Assembly: GCF_026340095.1 (NCBI RefSeq)
Contig: NZ_JAPEPO010000001.1
Location: 682,001-746,000 of the forward strand
Length of the DNA: 64,000 nt
Direction of reading: 5' to 3'
Source: Streptomyces sp. NBC_01446
GTDB lineage: Bacteria > Actinomycetota > Actinomycetes > Streptomycetales > Streptomycetaceae
A program made the translations under genes and the position numbers. This document shows, piece by piece, positions 35,751 through 45,660 of the stretch; positions within the stretch are counted from its first letter, which is position 1; each line of letters begins with the position of its first letter. The notes beneath the pieces are model-generated. The model searched no databases. It saw only the letters and a program-made list of their open reading frames with translations, and was not told the DNA's origin.

Positions 35751-36628
35751 TCATGTGGCCCGTTTGCTGTCGCCCGCGTGATGCTGGCGGTGGCATTCGG
35801 AGTGCACGAGGCGAAGGTTGTTCCGCTCGTCCGTGCCGCCGTCTCGCCGGTAGGTGAAGTGATGCTTGTGGAGCATCTTCTTCGAGGCCGCGAACCAGTT
35901 GATCCACTCGCGTGGGCTGTCCGGTTCGTACTCGGCTCCGACGATCAGCGCCTGCTTGCAGAGAGGGCAGTGCCCCTGCTGCCGGACCGCCAGGAGAAGA
36001 CTCGTCTTGTCCATCGGCGGCGGCGCCTTCTTCCGGCGGCGGTCCCGCCAGTACTCGGTCAGCGCGGGGTCGTCCGGGACGCTCCGCCCTTGACGAGTTG
36101 GTGGCGGACGATGCCGGTCCAGGCGAATTTGATGAGGAAGGCACCGCTGTCGCGGTCGCCGAACACCCACCGGTCACGCCGGGACGGGTGGAACTGGCCG
36201 AAGTACCGGTCCACGATCCAGTACCTCGACTTGTTGCGGTGACGGCGCCTGGACCATTTGAAGGTCAGCCGCCACAAGTAGTGATCCAGCGACGTGAACG
36301 TCGTCGTGGACGCCACCGCCCGGTAGTAGGCGGCCCAACCGCGAACGATCGGGATCAGCCTGCGCAATACGGCCTCGGCATTGGACCCGTGCAGGGTCTT
36401 CACCTCGGTCCGCAGCCGCGCCCGGAGCCTCGCGCAAGCCGCTGTGCTCGGCTTGATGATCAGCTTGCCGCCCGTTCGGCGGACGGTGAAACCGAGGAAG
36501 TCGAACCCCTTATCGAGGTGGACGACCTGGGTCTTCTCCTCGTTGAAGCGAAGACCCCTCGGCTCCAGCCAGTCCTCCAGCCGGGCCCTGACCTGGTGCA
36601 CCTGTTCCTCGTCGTGACAGAGAACGAC
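35751..36628 (-). pseudogene. ltrA: Reverse transcriptase/maturase of intron A, C-terminal half
   Basis: Continues directly from the YADDF motif of the 40081-40962 part: VVLCHDEEQVHQVRARLEDW, then EKTQVVHLDKGFDFLGF (RT motifs 6-7), the maturase X domain (VRGWAAYYRAV) and an HNH endonuclease (CPLCKQAL, HKHHFTYRRDGG, LRLVHSECH). A one-base loss near 36080 shifts the frame between GGAS and PDDPALTEYW. The protein is therefore broken twice, by intron B and by this shift. Confidence 0.8.
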
Positions 36629-36691
36629 GTAGGGTCGACCCGAGGCGCGGTACTGGCCTTTCAACCAGCCCGTTTCCTCGGGCCGCCCTCC

Positions 36692-36725
36692 GAACCCGGC
36701 GTGCCTATTGCTAGGCACCGGGCTC
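36692..36725 (-). ncRNA. Group II intron B domain V
   Basis: 34 nt reading GAGCCCGGTGCCTAGCAATA and then GGCACGCCGGGTTC on the minus strand. Same architecture as intron A's domain V but different bases, so the two introns are distinct lineages. Confidence 0.85.
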
Positions 36726-36757
36726 TCCACAAATCCCTTCGGACACACGGGTTTTCC

Positions 36758-37818
36758 TCATGCCGTACTCGGCCACGGAGAGGGAATGGCCGCTCCTCGG
36801 TAGCGGTAGCGGGTTGTCCGCACCGCGGCCGGGTTGAACAGCTTCTTCTCTCCGTCGACGGGCCACCAGCCGCCCCGGCAGTATCGGCGGCGGAGTTCCT
36901 TCCAACTGGTCTTCCGGTGCTTTCGCCGGAGCCATCCGAAGACCTGCCGCCAGACGACAGCACGCAGGAACTCGAAGGCCCGGTGGGACACCCCCGGCCG
37001 GAAGTAGGCAGTCCAACCCCGCAGCAGCGAATTGAGCTGCTTGATCAGAGCTTCGAGCGGCAGGTTCACGTCCTGCCAGCAAATCGCCTTGATCTTCCCG
37101 GCGCACGACCTTACGGCCTTCTGCGCGGGGTAGGTGTAGACGTAGTACTTGCTGGTGCCTCGCTTGCGGTGACGCTGGATGCGCCAGCCGAGAAAGTCGA
37201 GACCTTCGTCGATATGGACCACCCTCGTCTTGTCCATCGCGAGCCTCAGCCCGAGCCTGGACAGCACCTCGGCCACCTCGTCGAGGAGCGCTTCGGCATG
37301 CGCCCTGGTGCCAGACACCATGATCGCGAAATCGTCTGCGTACCGGATAAGCCGGTAGTTGGCGAGTCCGTGACGGCGACGCCTGGCCCGCTCCACGCGG
37401 TCTGTCCACTTCGCCGCGAAGTGCTCGTCAAGAGCGGACAGGGCCACATTGGCCAGCAGAGGAGAAAGGATGCCCCCTTGCGGGGTTCCGGTGTCGGTGT
37501 CCCTGATGTTCCCGGTCTCCGACAGGATCCCGGCCTTCAGGAACGCCTTCACCACGGCGAGCACCCGTTTGTCCCCGATCCGATGCCGCAGCCGGTCCAT
37601 CAGGTCCGGGTGCGAGATCTCGTCGAAGCACGCGGCGATGTCGGCCTCCAGCACCCACTCATAGGAGTTGGACGCCAGCAGCCTCATCTCCGCGACTGCG
37701 TCGTGTGTTCGCCTTTCTGGCCGGAAGCCGTACGAACACGGATGGAACTCCGCTTCGTAGATCGGTTCCAGCACCAGCTTCAGGGACGCTTGGACCACCC
37801 GGTCCCGAACGGTCGGGA
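36758..37818 (-). pseudogene. ltrA: Reverse transcriptase of intron B, C-terminal part
   Basis: Resumes at IPTVRDRVVQASLKLVLEP after the IS3 insertion. It carries RT motifs (VLEADIAACFDEISHPDL, GTPQGGILSPLLANVAL, RYADDFAIM) and the maturase X domain (RGWTAYFRPG), and ends without an HNH domain. Apart from the IS3 insertion the frame is intact. Joining it to 39120-39483 restores the codons for RLGIPTVRDR. Confidence 0.82.
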
Positions 37819-37892
37819 TGAGCTGAACCGGATTTTGTAGCGGCCCTGAAGCCAGGCATGATCGCCTCGGCAGATGGGAGAACACAGGTCCG

Positions 37893-38204
37893 ATGCCTGC
37901 ACCACGGAAGTACCCCGACGAGCTGCGTGAGCGAGCCGTCCGCGAAGTCCAGACCTCGGGCCGTCCGGTCGCTCATGTCGCGAAGGACCTGGGCATCCAC
38001 AAGGAGGCCCTGCGCGGCTGGGTCCGCCAGGCCGAGGCGGACAAGGGTGACCGGCCTGATCTGCTGACCACCGCCGAACGGACCGAGCTGACCCAACTCC
38101 GCAAAGAAATAGCCGAGTTGCGTCGGGCAAACGAGATCCTGAAGGCCGCCTCGGTGTTTTTCGCGAAGGAGCTCGACCAGCCCCGCACGAGGCTGACGCG
38201 GTGA
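37893..38204 (+). CDS. IS3-family OrfA
   Basis: 103 residues: HTH (YPDELRERAVREVQTSGRPV, KDLGIHKEALRGWVRQAEAD) followed by a coiled-coil helix (LTQLRKEIAELRRANEILKA). Its TGA overlaps the OrfB GTG (GTGA). In IS3 elements OrfA can be fused to OrfB by frameshifting and also acts as a regulator. Confidence 0.88.
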   Translation: MPAPRKYPDELRERAVREVQTSGRPVAHVAKDLGIHKEALRGWVRQAEADKGDRPDLLTTAERTELTQLRKEIAELRRANEILKAASVFFAKELDQPRTRLTR

Positions 38205-39079
38205 TCAACCACCTCCGCGACGACTTCGGGGTCGAGCCCGTATGCCGGGAACTGGACCTCTCGGTCTCGGCATTCAATGCCCGCCGTCGGCGCCCGAAGT
38301 CCGCCCGGCGCCTGCGCGACGAACAGCTCATCGAGCACATCCGGCGCATCCATGACACGTCCGGCGAGACCTACGGAGCCCGGCGCATCCACCGCCAGCT
38401 GCGGCGCGAGGGCATCACCACGGCCCGCTGCACCATCGAGCGCCTCATGCGCGAAGACGGCCTGGAAGGCGTGATCCGCGGGCAGCGGCGCCGCACCACG
38501 ATCCCCGAGCCGACCGCGCCCAGGCCGCCCGATCTGGTCAACCGGCGCTTCACCGCGAGCCGGCCGAACCAGCTGTGGGTCGCCGACCTCACCTATATCC
38601 GCACCTGGTCGGGCTGGGTATACGTCGCCTTCGTCCTGGACGTGTACTCGCGGATGATCGTCGGATGGCAGCTCGCCACCCACATGCGGACCGATCTCCC
38701 GCTGGACGCACTGGAGATGGCCTTGTGGCGGCGGGGAATCAAGAAGGGCTCGGGTCTGATTCATCACAGCGACCGCGGGTCGCAATACGTATCAATTCGG
38801 TACGGTGAGCGGCTGGTTGAGGCCGGCGCGACCGCATCTGTCGGCTCCGTCGCGGACAGCTATGACAACGCGATGGCCGAAGCCCTCAACGGTTCCTTCA
38901 AGGCCGAGCTCATCGAGCATCAAGGCCCCTGGCGGGACGCTGACCAGGTCGAACGTGCCGTCGTCCAATGGGTCGGCTGGTACAACACCGAGCGCCTGCA
39001 CTCCGCCCTCGACTACCTCCCACCCGAGGAATTCGAGGCCCGGCACTACCGATCGCAGGCAGCTCCAAACGCCGCCTGA
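38201..39079 (+). CDS. IS3-family transposase OrfB
   Basis: 292 residues. N-terminal HTH_21 (TYGARRIHRQLRREGITTAR), then the integrase core with all three DDE positions: Asp in LWVADLTYIRTW, Asp in IHHSDRGSQYVS and Glu in DNAMAEALNGSFKAELI. Full length and intact. Confidence 0.9.
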   Translation: MINHLRDDFGVEPVCRELDLSVSAFNARRRRPKSARRLRDEQLIEHIRRIHDTSGETYGARRIHRQLRREGITTARCTIERLMREDGLEGVIRGQRRRTTIPEPTAPRPPDLVNRRFTASRPNQLWVADLTYIRTWSGWVYVAFVLDVYSRMIVGWQLATHMRTDLPLDALEMALWRRGIKKGSGLIHHSDRGSQYVSIRYGERLVEAGATASVGSVADSYDNAMAEALNGSFKAELIEHQGPWRDADQVERAVVQWVGWYNTERLHSALDYLPPEEFEARHYRSQAAPNAA

Positions 39080-39119
39080 AACCAGAGAAACCGGCCGCTA
39101 CGAAACTCGGGGCAGCTCA

Positions 39120-39483
39120 GGATGCCCAGCCGGCGGCGCTTGGCCGTTCCCGGTTTCGGGATCATCCGCTCCCGCACGGGCAGCGGGCGGAAGCTGCGGT
39201 TCTTCAAGTCGGACCGCACTTCCCCGAGGAACTCCTCGACGCCCCGCACGGACTCCACGTAGTAGGCGGTCTGACCGTCCACTCCGGCCGTGCGTGCTCC
39301 CTTGTTGCCCCGCACCCGATCCCACGCGATCAGCAAGAACGCTGGGTCGGTGACGAGATTGAACAGGTCGTCGAACCTGCGATGAGGTTCGGCGTTCGCC
39401 CAACGGTGCAGTTTGGTCTGGATCTCCAGTACCCGGCGTTCGGCCTTCATCAAGGCCCACTCCAGTTCGTCGGTATTCACCAA
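39120..39483 (-). pseudogene. ltrA: Reverse transcriptase of intron B, N-terminal part
   Basis: Starts at GTG 39483 with GGGAGG 6 nt upstream. Reads VNTDELEWALMKAERRVLEI and DRVRGNKGARTAGVDGQTAY (RT0-RT1), then KPGTAKRRRLGI, where IS3 interrupts. The interval 39484-40080 is the structured 5' RNA of the intron with no ORF. Confidence 0.82.
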
Positions 39484-40080
39484 CGACCTCCCGGCATTCC
39501 AGCAGCCTCCCTGCTGACTTGCTGGCCCCCTTCGCCATGTACGCGCCTCTCGCGCGCTCGGACTACTACGGGGCCTCCGCCCCGCCCCACAGCCGTCAGC
39601 CGACGACGGACCTGCCCACTGCTGTCCTGGATGGCCAGCAGGAAGGGCGACCGGGGACGGTTCCCACGTTCACCACTCAACCGATCGACGAGGGAGGTGC
39701 CCAGCTGTTGCCCCGGCAGCATCGCCATGACTACGCCGCAGTCATTCACCATGGCCTCCCCACCGGCGACTTCCCCCGGCTTCGGAGTTGGACGACCCGA
39801 AAGACGCCCACGCACTGCTGACCAACCCATATCCACCAGATTTGAGCTGGCACGCCGTTTACGGAACTTTGGCACTGGTTCCTCTCGTACACCTTCTCGT
39901 CTCGCTTGCCGAACCCACGCCGTCTGGCAGTGCCGACGCGTCTCGGCGTTGTCAGGGCTGCTTCCCACCCTCCCCGGCGTCTCCCGGATCAGGCTGCCCT
40001 CAGCTTCACCCAGCCGCTGCGACGGCCAGGCGGTGGAGTCCTTCCACCCCCACCCGGTTGTGCGGCGCCTCGTGGCGCGC

Positions 40081-40962
40081 GAAGTCGTCGGCATACCTCA
40101 CCAGCACCGGAGTGCCCGGCATGGCGCCGGGCTCGCGCCCGGTCCGAACCGTGTATTGGCACCCTGCGGCCTGTTCCAGTCCGTGCAGAGCAACGTTCAG
40201 CAACAGCGGGCTGATCACACCGCCTTGAGGAGTTCCCTCCTCGGTCGGTGCGAACCGGCCGCGGTCGACCACGCCCGCCTTCAGCCAGTCCGCGACCAGG
40301 TCCCAGGCGGGGAACTGGCCGAGCATGGTCACGAGGTGGTCATGGTCGATGCGGTCGAACGCCGCCGACAGGTCCGCGTCCAGGGCCCACAGACGTTTCG
40401 GGTTCTTGCCCTTCACCGTCCAGAAGATCGCGGACATCGCGTCCTGGCAGCTGCGGCCGGGCCGGAAGCCGTAAGACCTCGGCTCGAACCGCGCTTCCCA
40501 CTCGGGTTCCAGCGCGTTCTTCACGCGGGCCTGGAGGACCCGGTCACGGATGACCGGGATGCCGAGCGGTCGCTGTTTCCCGTTGCTCTTCGGGATGAAC
40601 ACTCGCTTGACCGGCCTGGCCTTCCAGGGCTTCGACGACCGATGGATCTCGGCCGCCAGCTCGCCTCTCGCCCTGGGCGTGAGGGCTCGCTCCCCGTCAA
40701 TGCCAGCGGTCATGCGACCACTGCTCTGCTGGGGCACCCGCTTCACGCTGACCAGTGTGTTGCTGCGGCTTCTCAGCATGAGCTTCTGCAAGTTGCGGAC
40801 CTTCTTCAGGTCCCCGTCCTGCGTCGCCTTGAAGATTCTCTGCCTCAGTCGCCGTACGTTTTCCTCGCAGGTGGCCCAGTCGATGCCGTGCCAGTCGAGT
40901 AAGTCGTCTTCGGGTCCGTTCACCGCAGGCGAGGGCGTCACGACAGGTGCCGTGACCTCCAT
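40081..40962 (-). pseudogene. ltrA: Reverse transcriptase/maturase of intron A, N-terminal half
   Basis: ATG at 40962 with GGAGG 6 nt upstream. Contains the N-terminal RT region (ATCEENVRRLRQRIFKATQD), KQRPLGIPVIRDRVLQARVK, the first catalytic Asp region (LWALDADLSAAFDRIDH), EGTPQGGVISPLLLNVALHG and RYADDF, where intron B enters. Confidence 0.84.
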
Positions 40963-41646
40963 GTTCGCCTCCGGTATCTAACTTGTCCCTCGGTTCCGGC
41001 TTCCTTGCAGTGGTGACTTCAAAGGCTCACCTGATCCACGTGGGCGCCCTTTCAAGCCGGACCAACTCGGGCCCGTATCCGGCGAGTTATCCGAGAGCGG
41101 GTGAAGGCCCCAACTCCCGGTTTCCTCTGGCCTTTCGGCCCGCCGGCCTTCGCTTCTTGGATCTTCCTTCTCCCGCCGGGGACTTCAGCCTCCCTTGCGG
41201 TAGGCCTACCAAGCCGAGGCTTGGACCCCGTCGGGGTTTCCACGTTCCGCACCAGTAAGACGCGGCTGGGGTGGGCGCCCCCTCTACCCCGGGACCAGCG
41301 GTGTCCTCCCTCCGGACACAGTTCCCCGGAGGTCGCTTGGTGCCTTTCAGCACCGGGTCCTGTGACCGCCGCTCGCATGCCATCGCGCGGTCGTATCGTC
41401 ACGGGGCATCATCGAGGGTTCACTCTCGTTCGCCCGTCCAGCCTTCCCCTCGCCTGTTGCTCCTCGATGGCCGAGGTGCCCTTGGGCTTGAACGCTCCGC
41501 TTCACACCCCACCGTTACCAGCGACGCATGGGAGCGCGGGGACGGGCCTTGGACACTGGCCCGAAGTTCAGCCGATCGATACCTCCTTCACGTGGCTGTC
41601 CTTACTTACTTGGTGCGACTTCGTGTCGCACACCAGGGGGATCGAC

Positions 41647-41689
41647 AGTTGGCATCAGGCAACGTTCGTGACCTGCCCTGATGCCAACT
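41647..41689. terminator. Hairpin next to the group II intron insertion site
   Basis: 13-bp perfect stem AGTTGGCATCAGG / CCTGATGCCAACT, 15 bp upstream of the intron A 5' end on the minus strand. It may be the terminator of a former gene. Some group II introns target terminator hairpins, but the spacing here is larger than for class C introns. Confidence 0.5.
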
Positions 41690-41829
41690 AGGTTCGCCGA
41701 CTGGAAGCGCGGTCCTTGGAGCTGCCGAGCCCGGGACGCACAGCGAGCACCCGAGCGGCATAGCCTCGATCCGGATCAACGCGCCGCTGGCGGCGGGCAG
41801 TTCGGTCGTTGGGCCGGCCTCGGCATCCG

Positions 41830-42156
41830 TCACGGAGCCCGTCGTGTCCCGCACCTTGGTGAGCTCAGGTCAGGTTCGCGGGTTGTTTCGGCGGAGTCCG
41901 TGAGCGTGGCTGGACTGCCCGACGCCCGTGTGCCGCACTCCTCCCGCTGAGTGGCCGCATCTGCGAGGACACTCCTGGCCGCAGCCTTCAGCTCGGCTTC
42001 AGTGTCGGCTGCAAGCCACCGCATGAAGGCTCGGTGCTCGGGTGGAAAACAGAAGGAAACGGCTGACCCCGGGCGCTCGCTGAAGGCCCGGCCGACGCCG
42101 GGGCGACGAAAGGCTTGGTGTGCGGGGCCTACGGAAGCGGGTAACGTCTTTGTCAT
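41830..42156 (-). CDS. Hypothetical protein
   Basis: 108-residue frame. The central stretch FPPEHRAFMRWLAADTEAEL and KAAARSVLADAATQ looks like real protein, while both ends are low-complexity. No domain recognised. A 9-codon plus-strand ORF (MFFQTPIYE, 42155-42184) lies at its 5' side. The interval 41690-41829 has no feature. Confidence 0.35.
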   Translation of the reverse strand: MTKTLPASVGPAHQAFRRPGVGRAFSERPGSAVSFCFPPEHRAFMRWLAADTEAELKAAARSVLADAATQREECGTRASGSPATLTDSAETTREPDLSSPRCGTRRAP

Positions 42157-42280
42157 GTTCTTCCAGACGCCGATTTACGAGTGAGAGCGTGACGGGCCCC
42201 TGCTGACGCCCTTCGACGTCGCCGCGCCCGTCCCCCACCGATGAATCCGTAGATCACTTCACATCATTCCGGGAGAACCC

Positions 42281-42490
42281 GTGAGCAAGAACATCAACAA
42301 CCCCGTGGGTATGGGCGGCGGCCAGCGCAAGAAGCTGTCCCGCGCCGAACGGCAGAACAACGGTCCGCACCGCAACCTCGACCGCCAGGGTGCCGCCGAC
42401 CAGAAGGCGGAACTGGTGCGCAAAATGCGCGAGAAGGCAGGCGCAGCAGAGGGGGTCGGGCAGACGGGCGACGCCACCGAACAGAGCTGA
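42281..42490 (+). CDS. DUF6243 family protein
   Basis: 69 residues, GTG start after GGGAGA. Strongly charged: MSKNINNPVGMGGGQRKKLS, then RAERQNNGPHRNLDRQGAA and KAELVRKMREK. This short basic protein is widespread in Streptomyces and of unknown function. It ends at a strong terminator hairpin. Confidence 0.82.
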   Translation: MSKNINNPVGMGGGQRKKLSRAERQNNGPHRNLDRQGAADQKAELVRKMREKAGAAEGVGQTGDATEQS

Positions 42491-42524
42491 CGCACGCTGC
42501 CGCCGCAGGGCGGCACCGCACGGG

Positions 42525-42561
42525 GCAGGGCCCGGACCGCGACGCGCGGTCCGGGCCCTGC
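42525..42561 (+). terminator. Terminator of the DUF6243 gene
   Basis: 16-bp perfect stem (GCAGGGCCCGGACCGC) with a 5-nt loop, 34 bp after the stop codon. Confidence 0.85.
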
Positions 42562-42614
42562 TGCCGTATCGGGCGCGGCTGGTCCCGCTCAGCTCTCGGC
42601 CGACCACCCGCGTC

Positions 42615-43668
42615 TCAACCGACTACCCGGGGCAGCCGCAGGTTCAGCAGCCCCGTCACCGCCACCACCCCAAGCTGCGCGAGCAGCGTCACCACCAGTG
42701 CGCTCCGCGTGCCCAGTCCGGGCGACACCGCCAGGAAGAGCAGTGCCAAGCATCGCCATCCCACGGCCAGTGAGGACTGCTGTGCGGTCCGACCTCGCTG
42801 CACACCGAGTTCAACCTCGAACGGTTCGCACCCCAGCGCAGTGCCAGTACCTGTTTTTTCGGCATCGGTGACGATCGTTTGGAGTCTTTGTGGAGAGAGG
42901 CAGGCACACGTCCTACGGTCCCTCCTGACTGGACCCCCGAGAGCCACGACACGCTTCGCCTCCTCGATCGCGAACTCGAATCCGGCGCCCGGGTCGCGCA
43001 GCACTCGTTGTGTGGCGAGTGCGTGCGCGCGCATGCGCGGGCCGGGGGCCATCGTCGCAGCATGCAGTGCCGACAGGACTACTTCACCCAGCGCGACCAA
43101 CGCCCGGCTGAGACTCAGCTGCGTCTCCTTCTCACCACGCCCGAGCTGCGTCGCCAGCACCGCGGCCAAGGCGGACTCCTCGCCTTCAGGCACGAGCACG
43201 ACCGCGGCCCGCCAGGCGCTCCGCGCCACCTCGTCGTCGGCGTCGAACAACAGCGCCCGTATGATCGCCGGCCACGCCTGTCGGTCCCCGATCTTGGACA
43301 GGGTGTGCAGCGCCTGGCTCCGTGCCTGCGCACGCTCCGAGCGGACTTCACGAACCCGCCCGGGGAGCGTCAAGGACACCGGGTGGCAGGGGGCGGGTGA
43401 GCGCCCAGGTCAGCATGTCTCGGACGAAGAACTCGGGCTCGATAGCGGATCGCTCGACGAGTTTGTCGACGAAGCGAAGCGCGGGTCAGGCGTCGTACGA
43501 CCGCGAGAGCAGCCCGCAGTCGCACGGACGAACGGTCGCCCTCCAGGCCCCGAACTCCCGCATCGCGTCCGTGTCCTGTCTTGTGATCGTCATCGAGACC
43601 ACCTCCTCGGCGAGCAGTGAAGACCCTGTCACCGCGTCAAGGTCAAACAGGGCTCGCTGCGCGATCAC
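42615..43668 (-). pseudogene. HEAT-repeat protein remnant
   Basis: Reading down the minus strand: MIAQRALFDLDAVTGSSLLA, a stop, then FVDKLVERSAIEPEFFVRDM and LTWALTR in the same frame. After a frame change near 43390 it continues RSERAQARSQALHTLSKIGD, RALLFDADDEVARSAW and KETQLSLSRALVALG, the repeated helices of a HEAT-repeat protein. The 42615-42780 end reads as a hydrophobic transporter-like tail (LGVVAVTGLLNLRLPR), probably another gene's fragment. At least two disruptions, so non-functional. Confidence 0.6.
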
Positions 43669-43910
43669 CAGTCAGCTGCGCCAGGCGCCTGTCGCTCCCC
43701 ACGGTGACCACTCATTGGTCGACGCAGGAGCAACACTCCGTGGCCGCACCCCCACTCAAGGAAACTTGCGATGTACAGGGCACGGACTTCAGGTAACTAT
43801 CGGAACAATCGGTGAAACAGTAGTAGATTCCGCTGACGGCGGCATGGCTCCTGCGGGCCTCTTGCGGCAACCCGACTCTTCATCACCAACAGCCCAGCGA
43901 AAGGCCGCCC

Positions 43911-45215
43911 ATGAAGCGAACATTCACGTCAATCACCGCGTTGGTCGTCACCGCGCTGTCGCTGACACCTGCGCACGCTGCGGTCAAGAAGGCCAAGCCC
44001 CCGCTCAGTTGCGAGTCCCGGACGTTCACGTCCAGCCCGGGCCCGCGCTTCAACGACCCGGAGGACCCCGCCGCCCAGATGAAGATCATGGGCCCGATCA
44101 TCGAATCGATCAACAGCGCCAGCTGCGGGCAGACCGTACGCGTCGCCATGTACTCGATCGGCAACACACAGCCGGGTCCAGACTTCGCCAACGCCCTGAT
44201 CGCCGCGCACCAGCGCGGCGTCATCGTCAAGGTGCTGATGGACGCTCACAGCGACAATGCGATCTGGCAGTCGATGGTCACCGAGCTGGGCAACGACCCG
44301 CGAGCCTCCAGCTTCGCCGCGCTGTGCCCGGGCGGCTGCCTGACGCACTTCAGCGGCTCCGCCCTGCACGCGAAGTACTACATGCTCAGCGGCGGGCTCG
44401 ATGCGAACAGGACTGTGACCGTCAGCAGCGCCAACCCCACCTCTGCCCAGGCCGGCACCGCGTGGAACAGCAGCGCCACCGTCAAGGGCAATGTCGACCT
44501 GTACAACTCCTACGTGCACTACTTCACCGCCATGGCCATGGGGGCGATCAATGGCCCGGGCCCGCTGGCACCCGACTACTACGACTCCACCAGCGGCACG
44601 GCCGCCAGGAAACTGTCCCCGCCCTCCTACCAGTGGCCCAAGGAGCGCACCAGAAGCGACACCTGGGTCGATTTCCTGAGCAACATCAAGGCCCCGGCCA
44701 CGATCAACATCGCCATGTTCCAGTGGACCTCTCACGGGGAGCCGGGCGACAAGAACTATCTGGAGCTGCCGAAGAAGCTGGTGAGCCTGGCACAAACCGG
44801 CGTCAAGATCCACATTCTTATCACCGCCGGCCAGGTCGATGACAGCGTGCAGAACTACCTGAAGAACCGGCCGAATATCGACGTGCACGACACCAGCCAC
44901 GGCACCGACGCGAACGGCAACGCCCTGCACTACACGCACGACAAGTACATGATGGTCAGCGGCAGTTACGCGGGTGCGGCCAACTCCAAGATCGTGTTCG
45001 TCGGCTCCTCGAACTGGACGAGCAACGGCGTCTGGCACAACGACGAGTCGGACCTGAAGCTGGTCGGCCAGTCCAACTACGACACGTTCATGGTGGACTG
45101 GCAGAACCAGTACGACCGCTGCTGCGGAACCGCGACGCGGCAGTTGGGCGCCGAGCAGCGCGCCGAGAAGACGGCACGAGAGATTCCGATCGATCCCAGG
45201 CAGGCCCAGGAATAG
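43911..45215 (+). CDS. Secreted phospholipase D-like protein
   Basis: 434 residues with a Sec signal (about 1-23). Two PLD half-sites are visible: HAKYYM with His153/Lys155 followed by SSANPTS, and HDKYMM with His343/Lys345 followed by SSNWTS. The Asp of HKD is not obvious in either, as in several atypical PLD-like proteins. AAAGG precedes the ATG. It could hydrolyse phospholipids or nucleic acids outside the cell. It stands alone between the HEAT remnant and IS3 debris. Confidence 0.82.
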   Translation: MKRTFTSITALVVTALSLTPAHAAVKKAKPPLSCESRTFTSSPGPRFNDPEDPAAQMKIMGPIIESINSASCGQTVRVAMYSIGNTQPGPDFANALIAAHQRGVIVKVLMDAHSDNAIWQSMVTELGNDPRASSFAALCPGGCLTHFSGSALHAKYYMLSGGLDANRTVTVSSANPTSAQAGTAWNSSATVKGNVDLYNSYVHYFTAMAMGAINGPGPLAPDYYDSTSGTAARKLSPPSYQWPKERTRSDTWVDFLSNIKAPATINIAMFQWTSHGEPGDKNYLELPKKLVSLAQTGVKIHILITAGQVDDSVQNYLKNRPNIDVHDTSHGTDANGNALHYTHDKYMMVSGSYAGAANSKIVFVGSSNWTSNGVWHNDESDLKLVGQSNYDTFMVDWQNQYDRCCGTATRQLGAEQRAEKTAREIPIDPRQAQE

Positions 45216-45339
45216 GCATTCCCGGCCCGAACAGTGCCAGTGAGCTCCAACCCGGCTGGCCTGACGGGTAGTTCGGGTGAGTGTGGTGTCCGAACGTGAA
45301 AACGCTCTTGGTGGACGAGGTCACGACCGAGATCGCCTG

Positions 45340-45570
45340 TCCACCAGGAGCTTCCCCGTCGACAACGCGGCCATGAAATCCTTCACCAGCTTGCTGCAGA
45401 AGAACATCCTCGACGCCGTTCCTGGGCAACCCGTCAGGAACTGCGGATCGCGATCGCGACCTGGATCGAACGGACCTACCACCGACGACGATGCCGCCGC
45501 CGACAAGCGTCACTCGGCCGGCTGACCCCCGTCGAATACGAAACCGTCATGACCACACCGGCCCTCCGGG
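45340..45570 (+). pseudogene. IS3-family OrfB, 3' fragment
   Basis: Reads VDNAAMKSFTSLLQKN and, after frame changes, TRQELRIAIATWIERTYHRR and RLTPVEYETVMTTPA. This is the C-terminal end of an IS3-type transposase including the region around the catalytic Glu. Confidence 0.7.
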
Positions 45571-45660
45571 CCGCGCGACCGAACCTGACCTGCCACCCAA
45601 ACTTGCATCAGCCCCCTGCCTTCATCACAACGGCGCTCCACACAGGGGCACATAGGACAG

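Larger units (their letters stand above)
37819..39119 (+). mobile_element. Intact IS3-family element inserted in intron B
   Basis: 1301 bp with imperfect 27-bp terminal inverted repeats (TGAGCTG...GTAGCGGCC on the left, complementary on the right) and TG...CA ends. It is flanked by the 3-bp direct repeat GGA (37816-37818 and 39120-39122). The preserved duplication and intact genes point to a recent insertion. Confidence 0.9.
36629..40080 (-). mobile_element. Group II intron B (inner), nested in intron A
   Basis: It interrupts intron A's reverse transcriptase gene exactly after the YADDF codons. The left join restores GACGACTTC-GTCGTTCTC. The 5' end reads GCGCGCC (consensus GTGYG), the 3' end CTAC, and domain V is at 36692-36725. 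Removing the IS3 copy leaves about 2.15 kb. A group II intron inside another is a twintron. Confidence 0.8.
35647..41632 (-). mobile_element. Group II intron A (outer), interrupted
   Basis: The 5' end on the minus strand is GTGCGACACGAAGTCGC at 41632, the conserved group II start. Domain V is at 35683-35716. The 3' end is placed at 35647 (CTAC) after domain VI. Without the inserted DNA it would be about 2.5 kb, a normal size. The RNA-only 5' part is 40963-41632. The encoded reverse transcriptase is split by intron B and also has a frameshift. The boundaries come from motifs and were not folded computationally. Confidence 0.8.

Noticed and set aside
35912..37840. Plus-strand open frame of 642 codons
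   Set aside because: Antisense to the two group II reverse transcriptases; no protein-like motifs.
42155..42184. Nine-codon ORF MFFQTPIYE upstream of the DUF6243 gene
   Set aside because: No SD, no downstream attenuator structure and no amino acid bias that would mark a leader peptide.
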